This document shows positions 1 to 10,288 of a DNA stretch of 53,589 bases, piece after piece. The translations under genes were made by a program, and so were the position numbers. How positions within the stretch are numbered: position 1 is the stretch's first letter; every line of letters starts with the position of its first letter. This DNA comes from Gracilariopsis chorda. Its lineage: Eukaryota > Rhodophyta > Florideophyceae > Gracilariales > Gracilariaceae. The DNA is taken from assembly GCA_003194525.1 (NCBI GenBank), contig NBIV01000344.1:1-53589 (forward strand), in the 5' to 3' direction. A model generated the notes under the pieces. It was given only the letters and a program-made list of their open reading frames with translations, was not told the DNA's origin and ran no database searches.

Positions 1-91
1 GACACATTGCCTTGAAGTCGAATAAATGCCGTATCTCCACCCGAACGTACTTCATATCCATTGAGTATGACAACGGTTACAAATAACACAT

Positions 92-729
92 CTAAGTGTG
101 TTGATAGCGTTTGAAAAGAACGCAAGCGATATATGTCTTCAAGTTTCGATTGATATGAACTCGTCTGAAAGAAACTCCAAGCGATCTGGAGCTTTTATAT
201 TCACAGCATGTTCCTTCGGTCTCTGCACCAAGCAGAACTGCGCCACAATATTTGCACATACGAATACGAAGCACCCACCCGAATCTTTGAGAGGAAACCG
301 AGGTGCTTGATGGCTGTTTGCACCACACGTGCTACAACACGCTGGAAATGTGCCAGTGATTGGTTGGTACTCCGAATATGAAGAGCTTGGACGTGCGAGG
401 CCTTGACGATTATTTTTCTGCTCTTGCATCCCAGACATACTTTGCTCAATAGTGAATGCCTTGGCGAGGTCTCCCAGCGAGCTGCATAACCGTCCTAACT
501 CGTTCTGTTGCATGTCGAAAGCATGAAAGGACTTCAAGTAAATCTCTTCAGGTTTGTGAGGTTCCATAACATTTTGAGGAAGCTTGGTTCTAGTTCCTAA
601 GTCCACCTGCGCAAGCCTATCGGTTATGGCTCGATGATGCATGGGTTGTATATTCTCTCTTTGACGACGGCCTGCTCCTGACCGGTGACCACTACTTCGT
701 GATGGCGGTCGACGCAACGAAAAACTCAT
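92..729 (-). pseudogene. Possible Helitron Rep N-terminal fragment
   Basis: A 196-codon minus-strand frame covers 729 to 139, and an overlapping frame (328 to 92) carries the motif CKYCGAVLLGAETEGTCC. A CxxCGAxLxxxE...CC pattern is typical of the zinc-binding start of Helitron Rep/helicase proteins, and that family resemblance is the only basis for the name. The longer frame also has a partial knuckle (CSTCGANSH) and a helical segment around LGRLCSSLGDLAKAF. The two readings would have to be joined by a frameshift, and the reading meets stops near 139, so this looks like a decayed piece. No helicase or Rep HUH motif is visible in the window. It could equally be an unrelated hypothetical gene. 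Confidence 0.3.
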
Positions 730-1104
730 GTCAGACTACGAGAACAGGAGAAAGATTGAGAGATTTGGTGATCACCTTTCGATGGAACATGTACCGTCTC
801 TGCCCCTTAAGTAGAGAACTGTTGTTGCACAATAGTTTCCCGCCTGACATATACGTATACATATTGTCTTCATTGTCTCAAGATGTTCCTGACACCACCA
901 GTACCTCGATGGTTTACATACGTAGTACTTTACTAAGTAATTATGCATTGCATTCTTATTTGCTCTTGCTTTCAGACTTCAATACATATGGAGTACGATT
1001 TACCTACGTATGCAACGTATAGTTTGTTCCTATTCTTGTTACAGCGTTCTACATTTCTACAACTGTATGACCTACTTATGCACTACATAGATTAAAACTT
1101 TTTT
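730..1104. other. AT-rich gap without a gene
   Basis: No convincing coding region is seen. A 107-codon plus-strand frame (699-1022) has low-complexity composition and no recognisable domain. The right part contains degenerate relatives of the 68-bp repeat that follows (TACGTATGCAACGTA near 1005). Confidence 0.4.
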
Positions 1105-1326
1105 TTGTTAGAAGGGAATACGTTTGCAGTACTGCGCAGCTTACGTATGCGCAACGTAAACCATAAATATTCTTGTTAGAAGGGTATACGTTTGCAGTGC
1201 TGCGCAGCCTACGAATGCGCTACGTAAACTATAACTATTTTGGTTAGAAGGGTATACGTTTGCAGTATGCACAGCCTATGTATGCAGTACGTAGATTACG
1301 ACTATTATTGTTAGAAGGGTATACGA
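1105..1326. repeat. 68-bp tandem repeat, about 3.3 units
   Basis: Units begin with TTGTTAGAAGGG at 1105, 1173, 1241 (TGGTTA variant) and 1308, giving spacings of 68, 68 and 67 bp. Each full unit holds GCAGTACTGC-like palindromic sequence and an inverted TTACG...CGTAA pair around a TATGCGCA core. The last unit breaks off after about 19 bp. Nothing ties it to a neighbouring element. Confidence 0.85.
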
Positions 1327-1433
1327 AGGTTGTACTATACGTTATTTATTTTGTTATTTGAATAGGATACGTTTCTATTTTATCTATTGTCTAATATGCT
1401 GAAGATTGTGTACTTAAGCTAGAGCGCACCATA

Positions 1434-1474
1434 AAGTTGGAGAAAACTCTTCTCCAAGCAGCCACCTCCAACTT
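1434..1474. repeat. Inverted repeat (hairpin)
   Basis: AAGTTGGAG (1434-1442) is the exact reverse complement of CTCCAACTT (1466-1474), with a 23-nt loop. A second overlapping pair, GGAGAA/TTCTCC, lies inside. It sits just upstream of the decayed ORF at 1515. Its role is unknown. Confidence 0.6.
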
Positions 1475-1514
1475 ATTTCACTCTGCTTCTTCGTTTCAAT
1501 TATCGTCTAACACT

Positions 1515-1910
1515 ATGGCCGATATGTCCTAAACAGAGGTTCGCTACTTACAACTATGTCATTTGCGCGACCCTGAAGATGCTGTTCTAACGCGCATGGG
1601 TACATTATTGGAAAAATTGTACATAATACAGGCTGCATTAAAGCACATGGAGATGCACCGTGGCAATGTCAATTGGTGTTTTTGGAAGAGGTTTCATGCT
1701 CCATTGGCCAGAAGATCGACACCTTGTACACGTAATTGGAAGACTACCGCCTCATTGGATGCAGCAAGGATTTGCCTGTTCTCTGGCCGTCAGAGATATC
1801 CACGGGTGAGACGGGTTCAACGGGGCTGATAGACGTTGAGGCTGTCGAGAAGTGACAGATCATACACGTGCTCAACTGCTTCGCGCCAGTAGGGCAAATT
1901 CTTTGATTAC
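1515..1910 (+). pseudogene. Decayed ORF, unknown protein
   Basis: From ATG 1515 the frame reads MADMS, then TAA, and continues openly as TEVRYLQLCHLRDPEDAVL and on through a helical stretch (GTLLEKLYIIQAALKHMEMH). Near 1670 a second frame becomes the more protein-like one (LEEVSCSIGQKIDTLYT, then a stop and LEDYRLIGCSKDLPVLWP). An early stop, a later stop and an apparent frameshift suggest a short gene that has decayed. I do not recognise the family. It may be a capsid-like fragment or a host gene scrap. Confidence 0.35.
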
Positions 1911-2002
1911 CACTGGCTAGTCGTTTGGAGTGAAAGAATTTTGCGTTTATTGATTTGTTGTAAAGGTTTAACTTGCTCGTTGTCAGAGAAATCCTTAGGT
2001 AG

Positions 2003-2220
2003 GTTAGATGTTTGATCTGATTGGTAGTATTGGGTGTCCCCACTTAGGGTTTAGGTTTTTCTTGTAGTGGTAGTGCGAAGTAGATGTGCAATATAAGACT
2101 TTGAAGTCGCAGTACCAAGTAAACTCGCCCCCAAGACTGGCAACATTCACTTTTTATTTTCTTTCTTTCTTCCCTTTTCATTTCCGTCGAGGCCCAACAT
2201 CATATATCAACATCATTTCA
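2003..2220 (+). repeat. Copia-B LTR fragment (3' end)
   Basis: This matches the last ~220 bp of the copia-B LTRs at 7495-7642 and 9000-9222. The shared landmarks are ATTGGTAGTATTG, TTTAGG, CTTGTAGTGGTAGTGC, a degenerate TATA region and CAAGTAAACTCGCCCCCAA. It ends in CATCATTTCA, abutting the minus-strand copia-B RNase H remnant, so it is a truncated LTR at a rearrangement junction. Confidence 0.8.
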
Positions 2221-3339
2221 TATTAACACCACCAAAGCCTGCTTATGGGCACCGTAGAAAGAAACACATGACCCAAGTTTGATCATAAAGCCAGACAAAG
2301 ACTCCCGATCAGTGGAATCACCTGCGTAATCAGAGTCTACATAACCATTCAGCAGGAGGTTCCCAGAGTGATACACAAGTCCATGGTGAGTAATTCCACG
2401 TGAATACTTCAGAACGCGCTTCACCACTCGATGAAAATACCGATTTGGTGCTTTTCTGGAAGCGTTCTAAGATAAGTACAGGGTCAATATGTCCAAACGG
2501 GTGCGTAATGCCAGGTACAGCAGAGACCCGATCATCTGCTGACACAACTGGACTTCATACGGTGACTTATCCTCCTCCACATCAAGTGAAAAAAAGAAGT
2601 ATTCCACCACTGGGCTCCGTGAAGTCTTGCTATACTTAAGTCCAAACCGCCGTAACATGCCACTGGCATACAACGGCTGTGCAAGTTTCACACCTAGCAG
2701 ATGGCCATGGGAGTTCATGTGCCAGGTTAACTCAACACCAAGATACATTCTGACACGAGTCTCAACGCGTAGGTCATACAACGACTTGAGCTTCTCCAAT
2801 ATCTGAGAACGTTGTTAGGCACTAGGCGTAAATATGAGAAGGTCATCCACGTATACCAGTATCTATGCATAATTGTCAGCAGGTAATTTGCGCCTGATGG
2901 TGCACTGGCTAATTCTTCAAAACCTATGTCTTTAATGTCTTTGCTGAACTTCGTATGCCATGCCAGATGAGCCTGCTTAAGCCCGTATATAGCCTTTAGG
3001 AGTTTGTAGCATTGTGATTTGTAACCAGGAATGCCACGCGGTGACGTGACCCACACGTCTTCCTTGAGGTCCCCATTAAGAAATGCAGTCTTTATGTCAA
3101 CCTGGGCAACAAAAATCTGCAGGCATAACATCAGGTACAAGAATATGCGAACGAAATTGAACGAAACAACTGGTGCATACGTCTCTAAGTAGTCCTCACC
3201 ATCTGTCTGGTGGTTGTCTCCAGCCACTATTCGAGCTCGAATTCAGTCAACGGAGTCGTCTGCATCACGTTTCACCTTCAGTATGACATGCGTTGGTAGG
3301 GGCTGGGCCTTTGGTGAGTGATCCACAACCCATGTAGCC
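2221..3339 (-). pseudogene. Copia-B RT and partial RNase H
   Basis: Reverse transcriptase motifs are clear on the minus strand: ETYAPVVSFNFVR, VDIKTAFLNGDL and LLKAIYGLKQA. The catalytic YVDD is present at 2842-2853 but in a different frame from the preceding part, so at least one indel separates them. The C-terminal RT part (RVRMYLGVELTWHM) and the start of RNase H (LNGYVDSDYAGDSTDRESL) follow in shifted frames. The RNase H stops about 40 residues in, at the junction with the LTR fragment at 2220. The full RT/RH of this family would be roughly twice as long. Confidence 0.8.
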
Positions 3340-3841
3340 TTGTCTTCTGAAGATGTCACCTCGTCATCAATAGCATGCCGCCATTTCTCTCTTTCTGTTG
3401 GGGTTGCAGAAAGTGATTCTTTGAGTGAGGGATCATCACTCGTAGTAGCTCAACCTCAGATTTGGCCGTGCCGGCCACATGCCACCAGCGTTGTGGTGCA
3501 CGACTAGTGCGAAGAGGATAGCGTGACTGTGACTCAGAGTCATCATTTACTTCTTCAATGTCACCTTCATCGTCATTTGACCGCTCTTCATCACTAGAAC
3601 TATGCTCAGCATGATCAATTTTTGTTGTTGCAGGGTCAACCATCGTGTCTTTAGCTGCCTCAGGGTGGTCTATGGTACCATTTTCTGAGGTTGACATGAC
3701 GTCTTCAACATCGTCAACAGAGAACTCATCCGAGCTGATGGCATCCATATCATCCTCAGAACTATAAGTATAATCTGATTTACTCTCGTAATCCATATAG
3801 CTGCTAAGATATGGTGCACCAGGGAACCTGGAATCATCAAA
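3340..3841 (-). pseudogene. Copia-B integrase-RT linker
   Basis: A 146-codon frame (3796-3356) is rich in Asp, Glu and Ser (SSEDDMDAISSDEFSVDDVE) and ends in YPLRTSRAPQRWW, the basic segment that normally precedes RT in copia polyproteins. The start (VTFDDSRFPGAPYL, about 3848-3800) is homologous to the plus-strand fragment at 36655-36862, which places that fragment in the family. Confidence 0.75.
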
Positions 3842-4657
3842 GGTGACATGACGTTATCTTACTACTCGAGGAATATGGTCGTCATCACTAACTAGGACCT
3901 CGTAAACACCATGCTCAAGAGTCTGCAAGTACACTCCCTCAAATGCACGAGACCCGATCTTGGTGCCCGGATTCATTTTTAATACGTATGCGGCACATCC
4001 AAATACTCTGACATGCGTCAAAGAAGTCCTAGTTTCAGTCAGTAGGACATACGGAGTCACGCCAGTCGTGGGGTGCGGCACTCTATTGCGAACATAAATC
4101 ACATGTTTTAGTGCGTACGACCACAAACATGCTGGAAGACTTGCTTGAACGAGCAAATCTCGGGCAGCTTCACCCATATTGCGATTTATGCGCTCTGCAA
4201 TAGCATTGTGTTCTAGGGTATAAGGTGGAGAAAAAGGTACCTCCTGGAGACCATTTTTGGGATTCTTTTGCAAGGAAATGTACTCTCCTACGTTGTTAGA
4301 GTGCAGTTTCCAAATAAGCACATGCTCCTCTCCAAGCTGTTTGAGCTTCTGCCTCACACCCAGGAACACTTCACTGATCTCACACCTTTTCATCATGAAC
4401 CCAAGTACTGCTTATCGCGAGTGATTATCCACAAGTCCAGACGCATAGCCGAATCGGTCTGTGAATGATTGCACTAGTGGACCCATAATGTGTGAGTGCA
4501 CAATGTCCCCAACGTGCTTGGCTCGTTTAAACTTGCCCAGAAATGGCAGCTTATGTGCCTTGCCAAGGCGACATGACAGACATACCTCCTCCATGCACTT
4601 GATTTTTGGGACTCCGTCGACATCGTCGTGAAACTGTTGTAGGTCATGCTCATTCAT
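3842..4657 (-). pseudogene. Copia-B integrase remnant
   Basis: Two frames make up the remnant. 4657-4412 holds the second half of the HHCC zinc finger (CLSCRLGKAHKLPF) and the start of the core (VGDIVHSHIMGPL, where the first catalytic Asp is expected but His is read). 4396-3854 carries EEHVLIWKLHSNNVGEYISL, where the second Asp is expected but is replaced (HSNN), and AIAERINRNM, which contains the glutamate. It ends with VRVFGCAAYVLKMNPGTKI, the usual copia post-core segment. Changed catalytic positions and a frame break show it is inactive. Confidence 0.75.
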
Positions 4658-4666
4658 ATGTGGCAG

Positions 4667-5731
4667 TCAGCGATTCCACAATGAACTTGTGCGGTCATCC
4701 GCTGCAGAGACCATCTTGGATATGTCGGTATGTGCAATTGGGTTGGGCAAGGTGTATAAACTGGAGCGATGATGACGAGACCCATATCCAGCCTCACACC
4801 CATCTTCATGTTGTACGCGTACCCCGTTATCACAGAACAGTGATTGGATACCCTTGTCAGCTAAACAACCCACCACACCTTAAGTTATATCCAAAATTCA
4901 GAACAAGCAGTACTTCAGACAACCTGAGGTTCACATTAAAGAAGGGTGGTATGACATCTCCTTGTTGGGTGGCAGTGACAGTGGTGCTGTCCGCTAGTTC
5001 AATTGTCTTATCTGGTATGTCAATCAGTGTGTTTGGAACGAAATCACATACAGAACAGAAGAAATGAGAGGTAGCACCACTGTCTGCAAATGTGTTGACG
5101 CAGTCAATAACCGGCGGTACCACTGATGACTTCTCACTTGCAACTCGAGCAATCTCAACCTTGGACGCTCTCTGTGATGAATTTCCGGAGCGCTTAGGCT
5201 TTTTGACTGAGCTGAGCTTCAGCTGATCCAAGTTCGCTTGTGGCAAGTGGTTTTCAGGGTTATCTGGATTCATATGACAGCGGTCTTGAGTGTGTCCATC
5301 GCACTCACATAAAGAGCAATGGTACCCATTTTTGCTTCCAGCAGCATATGCACGACCAGTGGGGTCATTTACTGTTCTTCAACCTGATGCATTTCCATCA
5401 TTTTCGTTACCATTTGATGATTTGCTGCGTCCACTTCTATGGGCACCACCCCTGTTCTTGTTCTTCTTGCGACTGCGACCTCTACCAGAATTGGGTGAAA
5501 CCATTTGGCGAGCATTGTATTCATCAATCAGGGTTGTCGCCACGTAGTCCCATATGAGTTCTGAAATGTCCTTGGTCCTCAGTGCTGCTTCAGTTGACTC
5601 CAATGGGCAGCTGGAGTCAAAAGATGCCAGAAGCATGGGTGCCTTGTGAGATTATGGTATAGTGGCATCCGTGCCCATGCGATCCAGCTGCGAGAACATA
5701 GAGGGAAACTGGTCCACATAATCTGACATGT
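4667..5731 (-). pseudogene. Copia-B gag and protease remnant
   Basis: The reading starts in mid-gag (NMSDYVDQFPSMFSQLDRMG, directly after the LTR) and continues through LESTEAALRTKDISEL, a basic Arg/Lys-Asn segment, a partial zinc knuckle (DGHTQDRCHM) and the protease signature FADSGATSHFF. After a frame break it ends in LADKGIQSLFCDNGVRV, the segment between protease and integrase. Several stops and frame changes are present. Unlike the other copies, this one keeps the last Cys of the knuckle. Confidence 0.8.
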
Positions 5732-6523
5732 TGATGATGATAAATGAAGGTGATAGATGAAGTTGGGCTTCGACTGAAATGAGAAAGAAATAAATACATA
5801 AAACCAAGAGTGAAGGTTGTCAGCCTTGGGGTGGTTTACATGGAGATACAACATATGTAACTTATATAGCACCACTAGAGTGCACTACAGCTACAAGAAA
5901 AACACTAAGCACTAAGTGCAGACAGCCATTACTACCAATCATACTACAACATAACACAATAACGGTTTCACAAACTGGTCACAGTTCACTACAACCATGC
6001 ATAAAATTATTCCAGCACATGCCAACGAAGCACGGTAAGTGAAACAACCATGACAGCAACGTGCCAGGATGTCACAGCCCTGTATAATGACTTACTTGCG
6101 TCATCATGATCATGACAATGCACAAGTTCACATGACACTGTAGCCATATCGATAACCTAAGTCTATTGCGTGCGGTGCACATGCTGGCACACAAAATCAC
6201 ACGTCTGCCGCAACGTGATGTCCCTGTAAGCCAGTGCAGCCACATAGAATCTCATGTACGTTGTCCATTCACATTATGCCAAATGGCCCATGCTGTGCCT
6301 ACGGCCCATACAATGTGTACCACTTGTAAACCACTTAATGCATATGGGCAAATGCAGTGGCCAATCATAAGCCCGTTTCTCGTTGGGTTCGAGTACACGC
6401 GCATATGCACTTTTGCAACGGAGGTGCTCAAAAGTGCCCATCGTTATATACAACTTTGTTTCCAAGTAGTCTACCATGAAGTGCTAGGGCTTCCAGGGAT
6501 TCGACTATATGCCAACATTAACA
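5732..6523 (-). repeat. Copia-B LTR of element F, 792 bp
   Basis: On the minus strand it runs from TGTTAATGTTGGCATATAG (6523) to ...ATCATCATCA (5732). It aligns along its length with the LTR at 7643-9222 once the solo LTR there is removed, including GATTGGCTACTGC, the TGGTAGTA...TTAG promoter block, TATATAAG near 5855 and the CT-rich 3' part. It is the 5' LTR of the minus-strand element F. Confidence 0.85.
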
Positions 6524-6896
6524 GAATGGTCTGCAGGGAATGATGTTCTCACCTCCCTTCACTACAGACCATAGTGCCATTGCCGAGCGCATCAATGGCA
6601 CAATGGAAGAAGCTGCTCGAGCGTTGCTGATTCAGGCACACTGGCAAGGATGCCTATGGCCGTATGCATTGAAATATTATATTCTTCCATGCGATAGATC
6701 TCCCCACTTTAACACAGGCCTGAATCTATACCTTTTGGTGGATGGTGTTAGGCCGTCGTTGAAGTATGCTAAAGCGTTTGGATGCGCAGCATATATATTG
6801 AAAATGAATCCAGACACCAAGTTGGAAACTCGCGCACTTGAGGGAATGTACTTGCAGACTCTGGACTATCGTGCTTCCCAGGAATTCGAGGAGGAG
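6524..6896 (+). pseudogene. Copia-B integrase fragment (+)
   Basis: The frame from about 6540 to 6902 reads the end of the integrase core (AIAERINGTMEEAARALLIQ) and the post-core segment (KAFGCAAYILKMNPDTKLET), then jumps from YLQTLDYR to a purine-rich GAGGAGGAG tract just before the LTR at 6897. In an intact copy RT and RNase H would lie between, so an internal deletion has joined integrase to the polypurine tract. Element F inserted at its left edge (6523/6524). Confidence 0.8.
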
Positions 6897-7642
6897 TGTT
6901 GATGTTAGCACAGGGTCGAGTGCCTGGTAGCCCCGGGACATCATGGAGCAGCACTTGAAAACAAAGTTTCATATAACGGAGGGCTGCTTCTGAGAGTTGC
7001 TTTTTAAAAGCCAAATATGCGTAGGTTCTCAAACCCAACGTGCAACGGGCACATGATTGGCTACTGCATATACTCATATGAAATGTATTGGTTACAAGTG
7101 TTGTGCATCCTATGGGTCATGGGCACGGAACTGGCCACTTGGCATAAGGTGAATGGGCATGGTACTTAGGAATAGGTGTGGCTACATCTGGTGTACAGGT
7201 ACATGCAGGTGTTGCATACCTGCAGTTGTGCAAGTAAGCATGTGCCATGCACGCAACACACCTAGGTTACGTACATGGATGCGGTGACATGTGGATTTGT
7301 GCTTTGTCATAGTGATGATGATGCAAGTAAGTGTCTACACAGTGCTGTCACATGCTGGCACAATGTTTGCATGTCTGGTGCACTGTTTGCGCATTGTTGG
7401 TTGCTTGGTTCACTTGTTCTGCGTGGTTGTAATGTGTTGTAATGTTGTTATGCATGGTTGTACTTATCTGTAATCAGTGTTTGCAACCCTTATTGTGTTC
7501 TGTTTGATTATGATTGGTAGTATTGTGTGTCCCCACTTAGTGGTGTAGGGTTTTCTTGTAGTGGTAGTGCAAACTAGAGGTGCTATATAATACTCTGAAA
7601 TCGTAGTCCCAAGTAAACTCGCCCCCAACCCTGACAATCTTC
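6897..7642 (+). repeat. Copia-B LTR B1, 3' end cut
   Basis: It starts TGTTGATGTTAGCACAGGG after the purine tract and matches the minus-strand LTR ending at 53450. It includes GATTGGCTACTGCATATAC, the promoter block at about 7510 and a TATATAATAC box at about 7583. It breaks at TGACAATCTTC, where another LTR of the same family begins at 7643; the missing CT-rich end is seen in the fragment at 2100-2220. Confidence 0.85.
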
Positions 7643-9222
7643 TGTTGATGTTGGCATATGGTCAAATGCCTGTAAGCCCTAGAACTTCATGGTAGACTAC
7701 TTGGAAACAAAGTTGTATATAATGATGGGCACTTTTGAGCACCTCCATTGCAAAAGCGCATATGCACGTGTGCTCAAACCCATCGTGAAACGGGCTTATG
7801 ATTGGCTACTGCATTTGCCCGTATGCATTACGTGTTTTACAAGTGGTATACATTGTATGGGCCATAGACACAGCATGGGCCGCTTGGCATAATGTGAATG
7901 GACAACGTACATGAGATTCTGTGTGGCTGCACTGGTTTACAGGGACACCAAGCTGCGGCAGACCTGTGATTGTGTGTGCCAGCACGTGCACCGCACGCAA
8001 TTGACTTAGGTTATCGATATGGATATAGTGTCATGTGAACTTTGTTGGAAAAGTACCTCTTTTGTCACTGAAAACTAAATGTTCCGGGGAGCATGGGCTG
8101 TTTTGGAGGGTGCCGTTGCAAAAGTGCATATGCATCGCTGTGCAAACTCAACGTGAATCTGGCTTGTGATTGGCTACTGCAAATACACATATGCACTGTA
8201 GTGCGTACAAGTGGTAATGTACAAGTGGGCTAGATTTCCACATCCACGTGTCCAGCCAGTACAGTGCGCACAGTGTACAGGGCAGGTACTTATGATAGTT
8301 GGACACACCGTACATGTGGTACAGCAGTGGTACCTTGGTGAGGAGTATGGGTACTGTCATCAGGTTTACAGGTACAACAAGTGGTTAATGACGTGTGAGT
8401 TCATGCACTTACACGTACACGTGATGTGGTGAACTACTGTGACGTACTTGGATGAATTTGTATGCGTTGGCATGCATCGGCATGTAAATCTGTTTTGTGT
8501 GTCGTAAATTTGTGTTTTGTCATGGTTCTGTGCAGGCACGTAACTTATGGTGCCGTGTTGGAGAGTTATTGTGTTGAGTTGAGTTAAGGTATCATGAGTT
8601 AGTGCTAGCGTGGCTATGTTATGTTACATTATAATTGGTAGTATGGAGTGTCCCCAGCTACTGGTTTAGGTTTCAGTTGAAGTCGAAGTTGTGACTAAGA
8701 TGGAGTTAGAGTTCTAAATAAGTTGTGATTGTATAACCTCCAAGTAAATCGGAGCGAGAGCTGGCAAACTTCCTTTTCATCCCCCTACCTTTCCTTTCCC
8801 TTCCGTTTCAACTTCTATCAAACTTGTGCATTGTCATGGTCATGATGACGCAAGTTAGTCATTATACAGGGCTGTGACATGCTGGCACATTGTTTTCATG
8901 GTTGTTTCACTTCCCGTGCTTCGTTGGCATGTGCTGGAATAATGTTATGCATGGTTGTAGTGAACTGTCACCAGTTTGTGCAACCCTTATTGTGTTAAGT
9001 TTGAATATGATTGGTAGTACTGGCTGTCTGCACTTAGTGGTTACGGTTTTTTCTTGTAGCGGTAGTGCACTCTAGTGGTGCTATATAAGTTGCAGATGTT
9101 GCATATCCAAGTAAACCACCACAAGGCTGACAACCTTCACTCTTGTTTTTACTTCTTTCTTTCTTTCTTTCTCATTTCAGTCGAAGCCCAACTTCATCTA
9201 TCACTTTCATTTACCATCATCA
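7643..9222 (+). repeat. Copia-B2 5' LTR, interrupted
   Basis: It starts TGTTGATGTTGGCATATGG and ends CCATCATCA, immediately before GGTTATGGGCC. Removing the 778-bp solo LTR and one 5-bp duplication leaves 797 bp, the family length. A TATATAAG box lies near 9082, followed by a CT-rich stretch (TTCTTTCTTTC) before the end. It begins inside LTR B1. Confidence 0.85.
8043..8820 (+). mobile_element. Solo LTR, copia-A-like, TSD AACTT
   Basis: It starts TGTTGGAAAAGTACC and ends CAACTTCTATCA. AACTT is duplicated exactly on both sides (8038-8042 and 8821-8825), and the interrupted copia-B LTR resumes at once. Length and internal landmarks (AATGTTCCGGGGAGCATGGGC, GATTGGCTACTGCA, CAAGTAAAT) place it with the copia-A LTRs at 38065 and 44110, but it is clearly diverged. 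A lone LTR with a TSD is what LTR-LTR recombination leaves. Confidence 0.93.
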
Positions 9223-9236
9223 GGTTATGGGCCAAA
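9223..9236 (+). other. Copia-B2 primer-binding site
   Basis: GGTTATGGGCC follows the LTR directly. It is complementary to the anticodon-loop region of initiator-Met tRNA (GGCCCAUAACC) and matches the first 11 nt of the half-tRNA primer site known from Drosophila copia; the match fades after that. Confidence 0.7.
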
Positions 9237-9400
9237 AGCGTCAACATATTGCAGACATCGCTCTTATTTTACTTTCTTTTGTTTTTGCGTTGCGCATAAT
9301 GTGGAGACCTAGCTGCAGAGGTGAAAATAGGCAAAGCGTTCAGGGACTTGTCTCTGATAAACCGACCTGCCCCTGTTCCAATCCCTGTTTCTTTAGTTTC

Positions 9401-10232
9401 TGTGGTACAAAGCCCCAAAGGGGAAAAACGCCGAAAGACGTTCGGGATTTTCCTCTCACGAGGTGAACCCAGTTGGGTAGAGCCCTCCCAGAGGTGTCAC
9501 GGCGACGCCGGTTTGTAAGACCAGGGACACCTGTCGCGACTTGCGCAGGGAGGTGAAGGCGAAGAATTAGTATCCGCCTGAGCGGGGTGTGATCCTCAGT
9601 AGAGGTATGTTTCCACGTAATTGGGGATGTGTGAGCGGGTGCAAACAGGAGGGCCGCGGGATGTAATACCCTGAAAGGGGGTTTTTAGGAGAAGAGTGAA
9701 GGGAAAGGAGGAAGAGTGGGCGAGGGTGAGTCGCGAGAGCGACGAACAAATACAGCAATGCCGGTGGACAGGACTCCCTATACAGGGCGAAACACCAATG
9801 TGATTGGAACAATTATACTCCCAAGGATGGGTCTCTTTAGGTGTGCACGGGGGTTAGAGGGTTCGTGGTTCACGGCGTTTCTCTCCAAGGAGGAGTTGAG
9901 AACTCGCGGAAGTGGCAACAACTAGAGCCAATTCCCCACGTTTGGGGTCCCTTGTTGGGAAAGCTTTACTGGTGCGACAGCAGTGCACCATCGCACTAAG
10001 TACTAACTTCCCAGAAATGGGTGTAAAAATAATAAATACAATTAACTAAAATTATTAGAAATACTCCACATTTCGTGGCAACATCCACTACTGTGGCCAA
10101 TTGGCCCAAAACCGTTTCCCATGTGTCCATATCCACCACAGTGGGGCGTAGTTCATATACACACTACACAACCGATAATATCGGGAAAATAATCAAGTAC
10201 CATCAATCCCTCCCTGAGGGCGTTGCACTTCA
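9401..10232 (-). repeat. Gypsy D 3' LTR, 832 bp
   Basis: On the minus strand it reads TGAAGTGCAACGCCC ... CCACA. It aligns with 20283-21129 with scattered substitutions and small indels, the right copy being about 15 bp longer. The exact TSD outside and the polypurine tract inside set its limits. Confidence 0.93.
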
Positions 10233-10246
10233 TTTCCCCCTCCTGA
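10233..10246 (-). other. Gypsy D polypurine tract
   Basis: The minus strand reads AGGAGGGGGAAA directly before the 3' LTR start (TGAAGTG), the expected place for the plus-strand DNA primer. Confidence 0.8.
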
Positions 10247-10288
10247 GACGGGAAAACGACCGCGGACGCGAAGGACTCCCAGACGAAA

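Larger units (their letters stand above)
2221..6523 (-). mobile_element. Copia-B element F, truncated
   Basis: Read on the minus strand, the order is LTR (6523-5732), mid-gag, protease, integrase, acidic linker, RT and the start of RNase H. PR-IN-RT-RH is the Ty1/copia order. The LTR 3' end is fused directly to the middle of gag at 5731/5732, so the primer site, leader and first half of gag are missing. The 3' end is cut in RNase H at about 2221, where a plus-strand LTR fragment begins. Many stops and frame changes show it is inactive. Its outer right end lies in a plus-strand integrase fragment. Confidence 0.85.

Noticed and set aside
699..1022. A 107-codon ORF as a gene
   Set aside because: It overlaps the opposite-strand frame, has low-complexity content and runs toward repeat sequence; no motif supports it.
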